Below, piece by piece: positions 14,824 through 23,462 of a stretch of DNA of 64,000 nt. Within the stretch, counting starts at the first letter, position 1; each line of letters starts with the position of its first letter. The stretch is from Bog-473 sp963788125 (lineage in GTDB: Bacteria > Actinomycetota > Acidimicrobiia > Acidimicrobiales > RAAP-2), in contig CAWBFN010000002.1 in the NCBI GenBank assembly GCA_963788125.1, positions 1,054,001 to 1,118,000 of the forward strand. The letters are read 5' to 3'. The notes under the pieces are model-generated. The model was given only the letters and a program-made list of their open reading frames with translations, was not told where the DNA came from and did not search any database. A program made the translations under genes and the position numbers.

Positions 14824-15666
14824 CTAGGGTGCCGCCACCGGCGGAGCCGCCGACTCGCGCAGCTCCGCCCTCGCCCCCAGCCACTCGCGCCAGCGGCGGC
14901 GGGTCCGCACCAGGACGACGGTGCCCCCCACGACGAGGAGCACGCCGGCGATCTGCACCAGGGCCGAGCCGAGCTTGCCGTCCTCGCCGAGCCAGAGATG
15001 TTCGTCGAGCGTCCGCTCTATGCCCCAGAGCACCATCGCCGTCCCGATGACGGCGCCCGAGGGGTACCCGGTACGCGGTGACCCGTCGGGCCAGCGCCCC
15101 AGGCGCCGTTCGAGGTAGATCAGAACCAGGAACACGCAGAAGTCCTCCGCCGCCTGGAAGACGGGAACCGGCAGCCGTCTCCCCACCTGCCCGGCGTAGT
15201 ACATGCCGAACCACTGGTGGGTGGGATGGCCGCCCCCGGCCACCATCAGCTGCGGCCCGAGCAGGCGGCCCAGGGCCCACGAGGCCATGAGCACAGGGGC
15301 GACGAGATCGAGGGCGCGCCCGATGGGAAGCTCCGGGCAGCGCCGTCGGGTCAAGATGATGCCGGTCGGCACGGCGAAGAGCAGACCGCCGAAGGACGAG
15401 AGACCACCGTGCCAGATGGCGAGGACCTGCGCGGGGTCGTGGGCGTAGTAGCTCAGGTTGGAGAGCACGTGCAGGACGCGGGCCCCGACGATGGCCGCCA
15501 GGAGGATCCACAAGAAGACGCCCACCAACCAGGCGGTGCGGTACCCGTTGCGCTTCAGGCGCCGTTCGAAGTAGGTGAAGGCGAACCAGAACGTCAGGGC
15601 CAGCCCGATGCCGTAGGTGTGGACCTGCAACGGCCCAATGTGGAAGGCGACGGGGATCGGTTTCAT
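14824..15666 (-). CDS. lgt: Prolipoprotein diacylglyceryl transferase-like protein (Lgt family)
   Basis: Membrane enzyme that would add diacylglycerol to the lipobox Cys of prolipoproteins. The 280-residue protein has about seven hydrophobic segments, an N-terminal IPVAFHIGPLQVHTYGIGLA, and the Lgt motif IWHGGLSSFGGLLF at about residues 84-97. The signature region reads GRLLGPQLMVAGGGHPT, a looser match to the usual GRxGNFxNxExxG consensus, so a diverged paralogue remains possible. At least two probable lipoprotein genes (41-42.4 kb) are in the window. It lies 5 bp after the NlpC/P60 gene on the same strand. Confidence 0.82.
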   Translation of the reverse strand: MKPIPVAFHIGPLQVHTYGIGLALTFWFAFTYFERRLKRNGYRTAWLVGVFLWILLAAIVGARVLHVLSNLSYYAHDPAQVLAIWHGGLSSFGGLLFAVPTGIILTRRRCPELPIGRALDLVAPVLMASWALGRLLGPQLMVAGGGHPTHQWFGMYYAGQVGRRLPVPVFQAAEDFCVFLVLIYLERRLGRWPDGSPRTGYPSGAVIGTAMVLWGIERTLDEHLWLGEDGKLGSALVQIAGVLLVVGGTVVLVRTRRRWREWLGARAELRESAAPPVAAP

Positions 15667-15671
15667 GGTGC

Positions 15672-16853
15672 CTACGGACGGCCGGCGCCGACGAAGTCCC
15701 CGCCGAGGCGAAGGCCGGTCAGATGGACCGCCTCGCCGGTCTCGGGCGCTTCGATCATGGTACCGCCGCCGACGTACATGGCCACGTGCTCTGACCCTCC
15801 GGGACCGTAGAAGAGGAGGTCACCGGGTTGGAGGTCGGCGAGTGGCACCGGCGTGGAGTCGCTCATCTGCGCGCCGGAGTAGTGGGGGAGCCCCACGCCG
15901 ACCTGCCCCCAGGACCAGGCGGTCAGGCCCGAGCAGTCGAAGCCGGGGTCGGCCGACCCCTTCGGCGACTCGCCCCCCCAGACGTAGGGGACACCGAGCT
16001 GGGATTCGGCTGCCTGCACCGCGCCGGCGCCTCCGGCCGCGGTCGGAGGGGGCGCAGCGTTGTTGTCGGCGGACGGCGATGTGTAGGTGGCCTGCTGCCG
16101 GGCCGCGGCCTGCGCCGCGGCGATGCGCGCCGCCGCCTGCGCTTGCGCGGCCTGCTCCTGCTCCTGCTGCTGTTGCGCGATGAGGGCGGCGATCTGGCCG
16201 TTCTCCTGCGCCAGCGCGGCCTGCTGATCGTGTATCTCCTGGGTGTTCTGCTCCACGGCCGCCTGCTCCGTGGCGACGGCCTGCCGGGCCTGACCCTGCT
16301 GGGTCTGGAGCTGGGACTGCTGCGCGGTCAGCGTGGTCTCCGCCGTGTGCAGGTTGTCCATGGCCAGGTTGATGTTGCCGTCGGCGATGTCGTTGTACTC
16401 GGTGGCGGCGCCGTTCGTGTCCTCGTTGCCGCTGAAGATCGAGTTGGTGCCGCCGGCCGTGCCGTCCGAGACGTAGTTGGCGATGGCCGCCTTCGAGAGC
16501 CTGGCGCGGTCGCTCGACACCTGGCGCTGATCGGAGGCGATGGCCGCGGTGGTGGAGGCGATGCTGGTGTCGATCTGACTGAGCCGAGCGGACGCCGCGT
16601 CGTACTCCTGGCCCAACGCCGACATCGCGTTCTGGGCGGCCTGCAGTTTGACCTCTATGGCGACGGCCTGCGCCCGGGCGCTGGCGATGGAGTCACCCGA
16701 GGCGGGGCGCGTCGCCAGTACCACAGTGCCCGACAGCACTGCGACAAGGGCCAGCACGGGCACCAGCACCCGCCAGGGTACCCGCGCGCTCCGAGCTGAC
16801 CAGGGCGTGGAGTGGCCACGGAGCCGCTCTACGTCAGTCACGATGGGGGGCAT
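15672..16853 (-). CDS. Secreted NlpC/P60 peptidoglycan endopeptidase with coiled coil
   Basis: Predicted to cleave peptidoglycan stem peptides during growth or division, like RipA/CwlO-type enzymes. The 393-residue product has a short cytoplasmic N terminus, a signal-anchor (VLVPVLALVAVLSGTVVLA), a long Gln/Ala-rich coiled coil (about residues 60-250), a Pro/Ala linker, and a C-terminal NlpC/P60 domain with catalytic Cys in FDCSGLTAWSWGQ and His in SEHVAMYVGGGTM. ATG at 16853 has GGAGG 5 nt upstream; a start nine codons earlier lacks this. Coiled coils in this family usually hold the hydrolase inactive until partner binding. Probably cotranscribed with lgt. Confidence 0.9.
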   Translation of the reverse strand: MPPIVTDVERLRGHSTPWSARSARVPWRVLVPVLALVAVLSGTVVLATRPASGDSIASARAQAVAIEVKLQAAQNAMSALGQEYDAASARLSQIDTSIASTTAAIASDQRQVSSDRARLSKAAIANYVSDGTAGGTNSIFSGNEDTNGAATEYNDIADGNINLAMDNLHTAETTLTAQQSQLQTQQGQARQAVATEQAAVEQNTQEIHDQQAALAQENGQIAALIAQQQQEQEQAAQAQAAARIAAAQAAARQQATYTSPSADNNAAPPPTAAGGAGAVQAAESQLGVPYVWGGESPKGSADPGFDCSGLTAWSWGQVGVGLPHYSGAQMSDSTPVPLADLQPGDLLFYGPGGSEHVAMYVGGGTMIEAPETGEAVHLTGLRLGGDFVGAGRP

Positions 16854-16911
16854 TCTTACCTCCACGGCGCCGCCGATCAAACACGATCCTGTTCACATGG
16901 CCATTGCGCGC

Positions 16912-16957
16912 CTACCGGTGGTAGCAAATACCTGGCCACGGCGGTACGGGCTACCAT
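16912..16957 (+). promoter_or_regulatory. Inverted repeat and leaderless -10 box before the CoA-ester lyase gene
   Basis: CTACC-GGT-GGTAG (16912-16924) is a 13-bp inverted repeat, and a further CTACC lies at 16951-16955 within TACCAT (16952-16957). TACCAT is 6 nt before the ATG at 16964 and fits a -10 box for a leaderless transcript. The repeat could be an operator for the ethylmalonyl-CoA genes. Confidence 0.35.
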
Positions 16958-16963
16958 CGGTCC

Positions 16964-17902
16964 ATGTCCGCCCGCTCACGCGATCTCCCACGCCGCTCCT
17001 GTCTGTCCACCCCGGGGTCGAACGAGAAGTTCTTGGCCAAGGCGCCCACCGTCCCGGCCGACATGACCTTCCTCGACCTCGAAGACGCGGTGGCCCCCCT
17101 GGAAAAGGAGCGCGCCCGCTCCAAGGTCGTCGACGCCATCAAGAACCTGTCCTGGGACGACCGGGTCCTGTGTGTGCGGATCAACGCCTGGGACACCGAG
17201 TGGACGTACGGCGACGTGATCGAGGTGGTGGGCAACTCCGGCGAGCGCCTCGACGAGATCATGATGCCGAAGGTGCAGTCGGCGGCCGAGGTCGTGGCCA
17301 TGGACCTCCTCCTCACCCAGGTGGAGAAGAGGTCCGGTCTGCCGGTGGGCCACGTCGGGATTGAGGCGCAGATCGAGACGGCACGCGGCCTGATCAACGT
17401 CGACGAGATCTGTGCCGCCTCGCCCCGCCTCGAGACGATCATCTTCGGCCCGGCGGACTTCGCCGCCAGCGTGGAGATGCCGGTGCTCACCGGTGGGATC
17501 GAGGTCCCCGAGTACCCCGGCGACCACTTCCACTACGCCTTCAGCCGCATCCTCATGGCCGGGCGGGCCAACGGGCTCCAGGTCATGGACGGCCCCTACC
17601 TCAAGGTGCGCGAGCTCGATGCGCTGCGCCAGTACGCCCTCCGTTCCCGCATGCTCGGCTACGACGGCAAGTGGGCCCTCACGCCGGACCAGGTCTCGGT
17701 GGTCAACGAGGTCTACTCGCCGACCCAGGAGCAGTTCGACCGGGCCTTCGACATCCTCGACGCCTACCGTCAGGCCACCGAGGGGGATCGCAAGGGGGCC
17801 ATCATGTTCGGCGACGAGATGATTGACGAAGCGAGCCGGAAGATGGCCGTCAAGTTCGTGAGCCGCGGCGAGAGGGCCGGCCTGAGCCGCAGCCCGGCCT
17901 GA
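16964..17902 (+). CDS. mcl: Malyl-CoA / beta-methylmalyl-CoA lyase (HpcH/HpaI family)
   Basis: A CitE-like TIM-barrel lyase, 312 residues. Landmarks are RSCLSTPGSNEKFLAKAP, DMTFLDLEDAVAP, LCVRINAWDTEWTYGD (substrate Arg), GIEAQIETARGLINVD (metal Glu) and IIFGPADFAASVEM (metal Asp). In the ethylmalonyl-CoA pathway this enzyme splits beta-methylmalyl-CoA to glyoxylate and propionyl-CoA. The assignment rests on the family plus the convergent mcd gene (4 bp away) and the MaoC hydratase 2.8 kb downstream. A general citrate-lyase-beta-like role cannot be excluded from sequence alone. Confidence 0.85.
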   Translation: MSARSRDLPRRSCLSTPGSNEKFLAKAPTVPADMTFLDLEDAVAPLEKERARSKVVDAIKNLSWDDRVLCVRINAWDTEWTYGDVIEVVGNSGERLDEIMMPKVQSAAEVVAMDLLLTQVEKRSGLPVGHVGIEAQIETARGLINVDEICAASPRLETIIFGPADFAASVEMPVLTGGIEVPEYPGDHFHYAFSRILMAGRANGLQVMDGPYLKVRELDALRQYALRSRMLGYDGKWALTPDQVSVVNEVYSPTQEQFDRAFDILDAYRQATEGDRKGAIMFGDEMIDEASRKMAVKFVSRGERAGLSRSPA

Positions 17903-17905
17903 TCG

Positions 17906-19510
17906 TCAGCCGATCAGGCGGCGGGCGATCACCTTGAGGGCCAGCGTCTCGTCGGCGCCCTCGAAGATGGACAGCACCCGGGCGTCGACGAAGTAGCGGC
18001 TTACCGGGAACTCCTCGGCGTAGCCCATCCCGCCGTGAATCTGCATCGCCTCCCGGGTGACCCACTCGGCCGCCCGGCAGACGTAGGCCTTCACCATGGA
18101 GGCCTCCAGGGTGCTCTCGCCCTCGGCCATGAGCCGCGCCACGTGGTAGGACGACTGCCGGGTGGCCTGGATCACGGCGGTCATCCGGCCCAGCTTGACA
18201 CGGGTCAGTTGGTAGTCGCCGATCGGCGAGCCGAACACCTTGCGGTTGGCCGCGTAGGACGCGGCCGCTTCGTAGGCCGCCTGCATGAGGCCGAGCGCCC
18301 GGGCCGCGGTCTGCAGCCGCCCGTTCTCGAAGCCCTGCATCTGGAGGTAGAAGCCCTTCCCCAGCCCGTCGGGACCGCCCACCAGATTGGCCTCGGGGAC
18401 GAACCAGTCTTCGAAGGACAGCTCATAGGAGTGCATCCCCCTGTACCCGAGCGTGTCGATGGGTCGTCCCTCGAGCCGGCCCGGGCCGAGGCCGGCGGGC
18501 CGATCGGCCGCCGCCTGGGTGAAGACGAATCCGTGCCCGTCGCCCCGTGGCTTCTCGACGACGAACAGGGAGAGGCCCCGATGGGCGAGCGTCCGGTCGG
18601 GGTCGGTGCGGGCCAGGAGCATCAGCACGTCGGCCCGGGCGGCGAAGGTGCACCAGGTCTTGACCCCGTTGATCAACCACCCGCCCTCGGCCGGGGTGGC
18701 GGACGTGACGATGCCGGCGACGTCGGACCCGAAGTCCGGTTCGGTCACCGCCACGGCGGCGAGCACCTCCGCCGAGGCCAGCCGGGGGAGCCACTGCTTC
18801 TTCTGCTCCTCCGTGCCGCCGTGCACCAGGGCCCGGGTGAGGATCTCGGGGCGCGTGATCAGCGAGCCGCCGATGCCCAGTGACCCCCAGCTCAGCTCCT
18901 CGGTGGCCACCACCATGCCCATGTAGTCGCTCTCCCCGCCGGTGGCGAAGCCGTCGTACTCCACCGGGACCGACAGGCCGAACCCCCCCAGTTCGGCCAG
19001 GCCGGTGATGATCTCCTCGGGGATGTCGCCGTTGGTGCGGTGGACATGCTCGGCATGGGGGCGGACCTTGTCCGCCGCGAAGCGGTGGAACGTCTCGCGC
19101 ACCAGCTCGAAGTCGGGGCCCAGGTGACGCGGCCCCTCGACGTCGGCCAAGGCCGCCAGGATGGCCGGATCACGATGGGTCGCCAGGAAGTCGGCGCACG
19201 GAGCGCTCCAGCCGGGCTCCACCCCCCAGGCCGCCTCCCTTCCGCTCACCTTGCCCACCAGGTCGGACAGGACGTCGGCCACGAAGGCCGTGGCCAAGCG
19301 CTCTTCGGTCTCACCGCGGGCGCCGTAGTCGAGGGCGTCGCGCGCGATGGCCACCGCCGCGGCGGCGTGCGCCAGGTCGTAGGCCACTGTCTGGTGGGCG
19401 TCCACCCCGCCGGTGGACCGCACGGCGGCGCAGCCCGCCTCGACCACCCGGTGGGCGAGGTCGACGGCCTCGGTGGCCGCGGCCAGGTCTGAGGGCGAGG
19501 TGCGCGTCAC
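17906..19510 (-). CDS. mcd: (2S)-methylsuccinyl-CoA dehydrogenase
   Basis: An acyl-CoA dehydrogenase of 534 residues with an extra N-terminal region of about 150 residues before the standard fold. That length is diagnostic of methylsuccinyl-CoA dehydrogenase, which makes mesaconyl-CoA. The core shows VAVTEPDFGSDVAGIVTSA, NGVKTWCTFAARAD, the long insert around PAGLGPGRLEGRPIDTLGYRG, and IHGGMGYAEEFPVSRYFVDA with FEGADETLALK at the C terminus. It starts 9 bp after a methyltransferase gene on the same strand and is convergent with mcl. The other ethylmalonyl-CoA genes (ccr, ecm, epi) are not in this window. Confidence 0.88.
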   Translation of the reverse strand: MTRTSPSDLAAATEAVDLAHRVVEAGCAAVRSTGGVDAHQTVAYDLAHAAAAVAIARDALDYGARGETEERLATAFVADVLSDLVGKVSGREAAWGVEPGWSAPCADFLATHRDPAILAALADVEGPRHLGPDFELVRETFHRFAADKVRPHAEHVHRTNGDIPEEIITGLAELGGFGLSVPVEYDGFATGGESDYMGMVVATEELSWGSLGIGGSLITRPEILTRALVHGGTEEQKKQWLPRLASAEVLAAVAVTEPDFGSDVAGIVTSATPAEGGWLINGVKTWCTFAARADVLMLLARTDPDRTLAHRGLSLFVVEKPRGDGHGFVFTQAAADRPAGLGPGRLEGRPIDTLGYRGMHSYELSFEDWFVPEANLVGGPDGLGKGFYLQMQGFENGRLQTAARALGLMQAAYEAAASYAANRKVFGSPIGDYQLTRVKLGRMTAVIQATRQSSYHVARLMAEGESTLEASMVKAYVCRAAEWVTREAMQIHGGMGYAEEFPVSRYFVDARVLSIFEGADETLALKVIARRLIG

Positions 19511-19519
19511 GCCGAAACC

Positions 19520-20197
19520 CTACCGGCGGCGGCGTCCGACGACCGTCACCAGCGGTGGCAGCACGACGGGATCGTCGCCCGGATCGACGCCGGTCAGCGA
19601 CTCGAGATAGCGGGCCACCTGGCCCGGTCCGACCCCGGCCGGCGCCTCGGCCCAGGCGTCGATGACCTCGAGCCCGGCGTCGCGCACCAGTGCGGGGAGC
19701 AGGGCACCGATGTCGGGGTGGCGGGCGTCGGGCATCGACATCGGGGCCCCGGCGATGCGACCGGCCGAGGTGATCGGTTCCTGGGCCACCACCCACGACC
19801 CGGGTTTGACCACGGCGGCCATGCGCCGGACCACCACCGCGGGGTCGTGCACGTGCAGCAGCAGGAAGCGGCAGAAGGCCAGGTCCACCTGCTCGGGCAG
19901 GATCAGGTCCTCGCCCGCCTGGGTCAGGGCGATCACCTGGGCGTAGGCGGCCGCCGTGCGCGCCACCTCGTCGCGCGCCAGCGGGTCACTATCGACGGCG
20001 TAGACCCGTCCCTCGTGCCCGACCATCTCGGCCAGGGCCACCGACACGTCCCCGCCTCCGGCGCCCACGTCGAGGCAGCACCAGCCCGGGCCCAACCCGA
20101 GCCGGGCCAGGGCGGTGGCCAGGGGGCGGCGGTAGACGTCGTCGCGCAGCCCCTTGAGCTCGCCCGCGCCGTGCTCCGCTCCGGGCTGTCCGCTCAT
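19520..20197 (-). CDS. SAM-dependent methyltransferase, class I
   Basis: A 225-residue Rossmann-type methyltransferase. Motif I is CLDVGAGGGDVSVALAE (about residues 40-56), followed by an acidic ribose-binding residue in VYAVDSDP and motif IV-like DLAFCRFLLLHV. It resembles UbiE/ArsM-like small-molecule methyltransferases; the substrate is unknown. The ATG at 20197 was preferred to a longer open frame because upstream residues are not family-like. It probably shares a transcript with mcd, 9 bp downstream. Nothing links its activity to the ethylmalonyl-CoA pathway. Confidence 0.85.
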   Translation of the reverse strand: MSGQPGAEHGAGELKGLRDDVYRRPLATALARLGLGPGWCCLDVGAGGGDVSVALAEMVGHEGRVYAVDSDPLARDEVARTAAAYAQVIALTQAGEDLILPEQVDLAFCRFLLLHVHDPAVVVRRMAAVVKPGSWVVAQEPITSAGRIAGAPMSMPDARHPDIGALLPALVRDAGLEVIDAWAEAPAGVGPGQVARYLESLTGVDPGDDPVVLPPLVTVVGRRRR

Positions 20198-20249
20198 CAC
20201 AGGCACTCTAGGCACGGTGCAGCCTCGTGGGGCCGATAATCTCCTGCAG

Positions 20250-20684
20250 GTGAAGGTGACCATGCTGCTGTGCGACGCCGCGCAGGTGTCCGATGGAAAG
20301 CTCTACATCCTGGGCGGGGGTTGGAGCATGACCGGGCCCGACCCGGTGCCCTCCGCGGTGGCCCTCAAGATCGACGTCGACTGGCACGAGGCCGACTCGT
20401 CGCACCACTGGGAGCTCTTCTTGGAGGACGCCGACGGCCAGCCGGTGCTCATGGAGACTCCGGACGGTACCCAGCCGGTGGAGGTGCGGGGCGAGTTCGC
20501 GGTCAGCCAGCCCCGCGAGATCCCCGAGGGCTCGCCCATCGACGTGGCCCTGGCGGTCAACCTGGGGCCGATTCCGCTGGCGCCGGCCACACGGTTCGCC
20601 TGGCGCCTCACCATTGACGGCGAGTCGCTCCCCGGCGCCTCGCTGGGCTTCACCACCCGGCCCCGGCCCGTGCAGGAGATCTAG
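20250..20684 (+). CDS. DUF6941-like protein
   Basis: Encodes 144 residues beginning VKVTMLLCDAAQVSDGKLYI and continuing LGGGW, a pattern I associate with the DUF6941 family (function unknown), then a beta-rich body with LGPIPLAPATRFAWRL. The GTG at 20250 lies 7 nt after TAATCT (20237-20242), fitting a leaderless promoter; a longer frame upstream lacks this support. It is divergent from the methyltransferase and 5 bp upstream of the MaoC gene, with which it is probably cotranscribed. Confidence 0.75.
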   Translation: MKVTMLLCDAAQVSDGKLYILGGGWSMTGPDPVPSAVALKIDVDWHEADSSHHWELFLEDADGQPVLMETPDGTQPVEVRGEFAVSQPREIPEGSPIDVALAVNLGPIPLAPATRFAWRLTIDGESLPGASLGFTTRPRPVQEI

Positions 20685-20689
20685 CCGCC

Positions 20690-21202
20690 ATGACCATCTA
20701 TGACCGGAGCTTCGGTCGCTACCTCGAGGAGTTCGTCCCGGGCGACGTGTACCGGCACTGGCCGGGCAAGACGGTGACCGCGGCCGACGATCACCTCTTT
20801 TGCATGATGACCATGAACCATCACCCGCTGCACACCGACGAGTGGTTCGCCGAACACGAGACGGTGCACGGAAAGAACGTCGTGGTCGGCAACCTCGTCT
20901 ACTCCCTCGCCCTCGGCATGAGCGTGCCGGACGTCAGCGGGTCGTGCATCGCCAACCTCGAGGTCGAGTCCCTCCTGCACCGGTCGCCGACCTTCCACGG
21001 CGACACCCTCTACGCCGAGACGCGGGTGCTCGCCGCCGTCCCGTCCGCCTCCAAGCCCGACCGGGGCATCGTCACGGTCGAGACCAAGGCCTTCAACCAG
21101 CGCGGCGAAGAGGTCTGCTACTTCCGGCGCAAGCTCATGGTCTGGAAGCAGGCTCACGCGCCGGCGCGCCGACGTCCCTACGCCGACGACGTCTGGGACT
21201 GA
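20690..21202 (+). CDS. MaoC-like dehydratase, probable mesaconyl-CoA hydratase
   Basis: A 170-residue single hot-dog MaoC protein starting MTIYDRSFGRYLEEFVPGDV. The catalytic loop is VTAADDHLFCMMTMNHHPLH followed by TDEWFAE, giving the Asp and His expected for hydratase 2 activity. In the ethylmalonyl-CoA pathway mesaconyl-CoA hydratase links Mcd to Mcl, and both genes are adjacent here, so that role is the best inference. The best-known Rhodobacter enzyme is about twice as long (two hot-dog domains), while short MaoC forms are, from memory, usual in actinobacterial versions. Other enoyl-CoA hydratase activities are possible. Confidence 0.75.
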   Translation: MTIYDRSFGRYLEEFVPGDVYRHWPGKTVTAADDHLFCMMTMNHHPLHTDEWFAEHETVHGKNVVVGNLVYSLALGMSVPDVSGSCIANLEVESLLHRSPTFHGDTLYAETRVLAAVPSASKPDRGIVTVETKAFNQRGEEVCYFRRKLMVWKQAHAPARRRPYADDVWD

Positions 21203-21242
21203 GCCGCCGTCGGCGGCCCGAGCCCGGCGCTTCCGAGGCCGC

Positions 21243-22091
21243 GTGCTCGAGTGGGGTGTGGCGCATCGCCGCGATCTCCCCTGGAGGGCCACACGGGAGC
21301 CGTGGCGGATCCTGGTGAGCGAGGTGATGTTGCAGCAGACGCAGGCGGAGAGGGTCGTCGGGTACTACCGGGCGTTCCTGCGCGCCTTTCCCAGCCCGGG
21401 CGAGTGTGCCCGGGCCCGCCCGGGTGACGTGGTGCGGCTCTGGTCCGGTCTGGGCTACAACCGCCGGGCGCTCAATCTGCACCGGGCGGCCGTGGTGATC
21501 CACGACGAGCACGGAGGTGCCGTCCCCGCCGGCGAGCGGGCCCTGCGCGCGCTGCCCGGCGTGGGGCCGTACACCGCCCGGGCGGTGCGGTCGTTCGCCT
21601 TCGGGGCCGACGTGGCGGCGGTGGACACCAACGTGCTGCGGGTACTGGCGCGCGGCGTGGCCGGGGAGGGGGTGACGATGGGCGAGGCCCAGTCCATGGC
21701 CGACCGGCTGCTTCCCGCCGGACTGTCGTGGGAGTTCAACCAGGCCATGTTCGATCTGGGTGCCACGGTGTGCACCGCGGCCCGCCCGTCGTGCGGCCTG
21801 TGCCCCCTGCGCCGGCAGTGCCGGTGGAAGCTCCGGGGCCTGACGGATCCCGATCCGTGGCGGGGCTCTCCCTCGGTGCGCACGCAGGCCCCCTTTGCCG
21901 GATCCGACCGTCAGGGCCGGGGCCGACTGGTCCACGCCCTGCGCCAGGGTACGGTGTCCCGGACCATGGTGGCCTCGGCCTGCGGCTGGCCCGACGACCC
22001 GGCGCGGGCGCAACGGATCAGCGCCGCCCTCGTCGACGAGGGCTTCGCCGAGTGGACCAGCGGGCGGCCGCCGGTGCTGCGACTGCGCTGA
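21243..22091 (+). CDS. mutY: A/G-specific adenine glycosylase (MutY)
   Basis: Removes adenine mispaired with 8-oxoguanine. The 282-residue protein has the catalytic Glu27 in SEVMLQQTQ, the HhH motif LPGVGPYTA (104-112), catalytic Asp128 in AVDTNVLRVL and the [4Fe-4S] ligands Cys177, Cys184, Cys187 and Cys193. The NUDIX-like C-terminal domain of long MutY enzymes is absent; instead there is a short winged-helix-like tail. The GTG at 21243 is the first start available, and it begins close to the first conserved helix (VLEWGVAHRRDLPWR), so the N terminus is short. Transcribed in line with the MaoC gene. Confidence 0.93.
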   Translation: MLEWGVAHRRDLPWRATREPWRILVSEVMLQQTQAERVVGYYRAFLRAFPSPGECARARPGDVVRLWSGLGYNRRALNLHRAAVVIHDEHGGAVPAGERALRALPGVGPYTARAVRSFAFGADVAAVDTNVLRVLARGVAGEGVTMGEAQSMADRLLPAGLSWEFNQAMFDLGATVCTAARPSCGLCPLRRQCRWKLRGLTDPDPWRGSPSVRTQAPFAGSDRQGRGRLVHALRQGTVSRTMVASACGWPDDPARAQRISAALVDEGFAEWTSGRPPVLRLR

Positions 22092-22117
22092 CGAACGCGG
22101 TGTCCCCGAAGCACGGG

Positions 22118-22123
22118 TATCGT
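22118..22123 (+). promoter_or_regulatory. Leaderless -10 box (TATCGT)
   Basis: TATCGT is separated by exactly 7 nt from the GTG start at 22131, placing the predicted transcription start at the start codon. Confidence 0.5.
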
Positions 22124-22130
22124 CGGAGCG

Positions 22131-22985
22131 GTGAAAGTGACGTTCTACGGCGTCCGGGGGTCGTGTCCGTGTTCGGGAGATCGCTACCGGCGATACGGGG
22201 GGAACACGTCGTGCCTCGTGATCGACATCGAGGGCGACGAGCCCCTCATCGTCGATCTGGGTACGGGGCTGCGCCCGCTCGGCGAGGTGCTCTGCCGCGA
22301 GGCGCGGGCATCGGGGAGACCCGTGCAGGCCACCGCCCTGCTGACCCACCTGCACTTCGACCACATTCTGGGACTACCGTTCTTCGCCCCGCTCCAGGAT
22401 CCCGCGACCCGGCTCACCATCCATGGTCCCGCGCAGGCCAAGGGGACGCTGAAGGACGCGCTCAATGCCGCGGTGCGCCCCCCCGTTTTCCCCATCCTGA
22501 TGGACGAGTGCCGGGGCGAGCTGGTCACCATCGACACGAGGGACGAGGACTTCTCCATAGGCTCGGCCAAGGTGATGGCGCGCGCCGTCCCCCATTCGGG
22601 CGCCACCCTGGGCTACCGGATTGAGGCGGACGGCCGATCCATCGCCTACCTCCCCGACCATCAGGCGCCGCCCGATCGGCGCACCATCGCCGGCGCCGTC
22701 CTCGAGCTGTGCCACGACGTCGATCTCCTGCTGCACGACGGCCAGTACACCGAGGAAGAATGTGCGACGAGAGCCGACTGGGGCCATTCCACGGCGGCAT
22801 TCGCCGTCCGGGTGGCGGCCGAGTCGCACGCCAAGCGGCTCCTGCTGACCCATCACGATCCGGCGCACGACGACGGCGAACTCGACCTCATCCTGTCGCA
22901 GGCCCGCCGGCTTCCCGAGGCCGAGGCGATCGAGGATGTGTCCTCGGCGCAGGAGTCCCAGTCCATAGACCTCGGGCGGGTGTAG
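22131..22985 (+). CDS. Metallo-beta-lactamase-fold hydrolase, cyclic-phosphodiesterase-like
   Basis: A 284-residue MBL-fold protein with VKVTFYGVRGSCPCSGD at the start, the metal motif THLHFDHILGLPFF (residues about 70-83), a later LLHDGQYTEEE, GHSTAAFA and the final metal His in LLTHHDPAHDD. The VRGSCP start and HDGQYT motif are shared with bacterial proteins annotated as 3',5'-cyclic-nucleotide phosphodiesterase-like MBL hydrolases, often linked to signalling. The natural substrate is unknown. GTG start is supported by a -10 box at 7 nt. The flavin reductase gene begins on the next base. Confidence 0.85.
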   Translation: MKVTFYGVRGSCPCSGDRYRRYGGNTSCLVIDIEGDEPLIVDLGTGLRPLGEVLCREARASGRPVQATALLTHLHFDHILGLPFFAPLQDPATRLTIHGPAQAKGTLKDALNAAVRPPVFPILMDECRGELVTIDTRDEDFSIGSAKVMARAVPHSGATLGYRIEADGRSIAYLPDHQAPPDRRTIAGAVLELCHDVDLLLHDGQYTEEECATRADWGHSTAAFAVRVAAESHAKRLLLTHHDPAHDDGELDLILSQARRLPEAEAIEDVSSAQESQSIDLGRV

Positions 22986-23462
22986 ATGACGGGCCTCGAC
23001 CAGGCCCGGTTCCGTGAAGTGCTCGGCCACTTCGCCACCGGCATCACCATCGTCACGGCGATCGACGCGGGCGAGCCCGTCGGCTTCTCCTGCCAGTCCT
23101 TCGCCGCCCTCTCCCTCGATCCCCCCATGGTGATCCTGGCCCCGGCCAAGAGCTCCACCAGCTGGCCGCGCATCGCGCGGGCCGGTGCGTTCTGCGTCAA
23201 CATCCTCGAGGAGCACCAGGAAGCCGAGTGCCGGGCCTTCGCCCTCTCGGGCGGGGACAAGTTCTCCGGCGTGGACTGGACGCCCGGCGTCACCGGCGCC
23301 CCCCTCATCGACGGTTCGCTGGCCATCGTGGAGTGCCGGCTCGGGGCGATCTACGAAGGCGGCGACCATGAGCTGGTCACGGGCCACGTGGTGACCCTGG
23401 GGGTCGGGGAAGGGTCGCCCCTCTTGTTCTACCGCTCGGGGTTCGGGCGTTTCGTGGCCTGA
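22986..23462 (+). CDS. Flavin reductase family protein
   Basis: A 158-residue FMN-binding split-barrel protein of the HpaC type. RFREVLGHFATGITIVTA at the start, VGFSCQSFAALSLDPPMVIL (flavin site) and the C-terminal SPLLFYRSGFGRF are typical. Such enzymes reduce FMN or FAD with NAD(P)H for a partner monooxygenase, but no monooxygenase is next to it, so its partner is unknown. It starts immediately after the upstream stop and its own stop overlaps the following ATG (TGATG), implying coupled translation across the three genes. Confidence 0.88.
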   Translation: MTGLDQARFREVLGHFATGITIVTAIDAGEPVGFSCQSFAALSLDPPMVILAPAKSSTSWPRIARAGAFCVNILEEHQEAECRAFALSGGDKFSGVDWTPGVTGAPLIDGSLAIVECRLGAIYEGGDHELVTGHVVTLGVGEGSPLLFYRSGFGRFVA

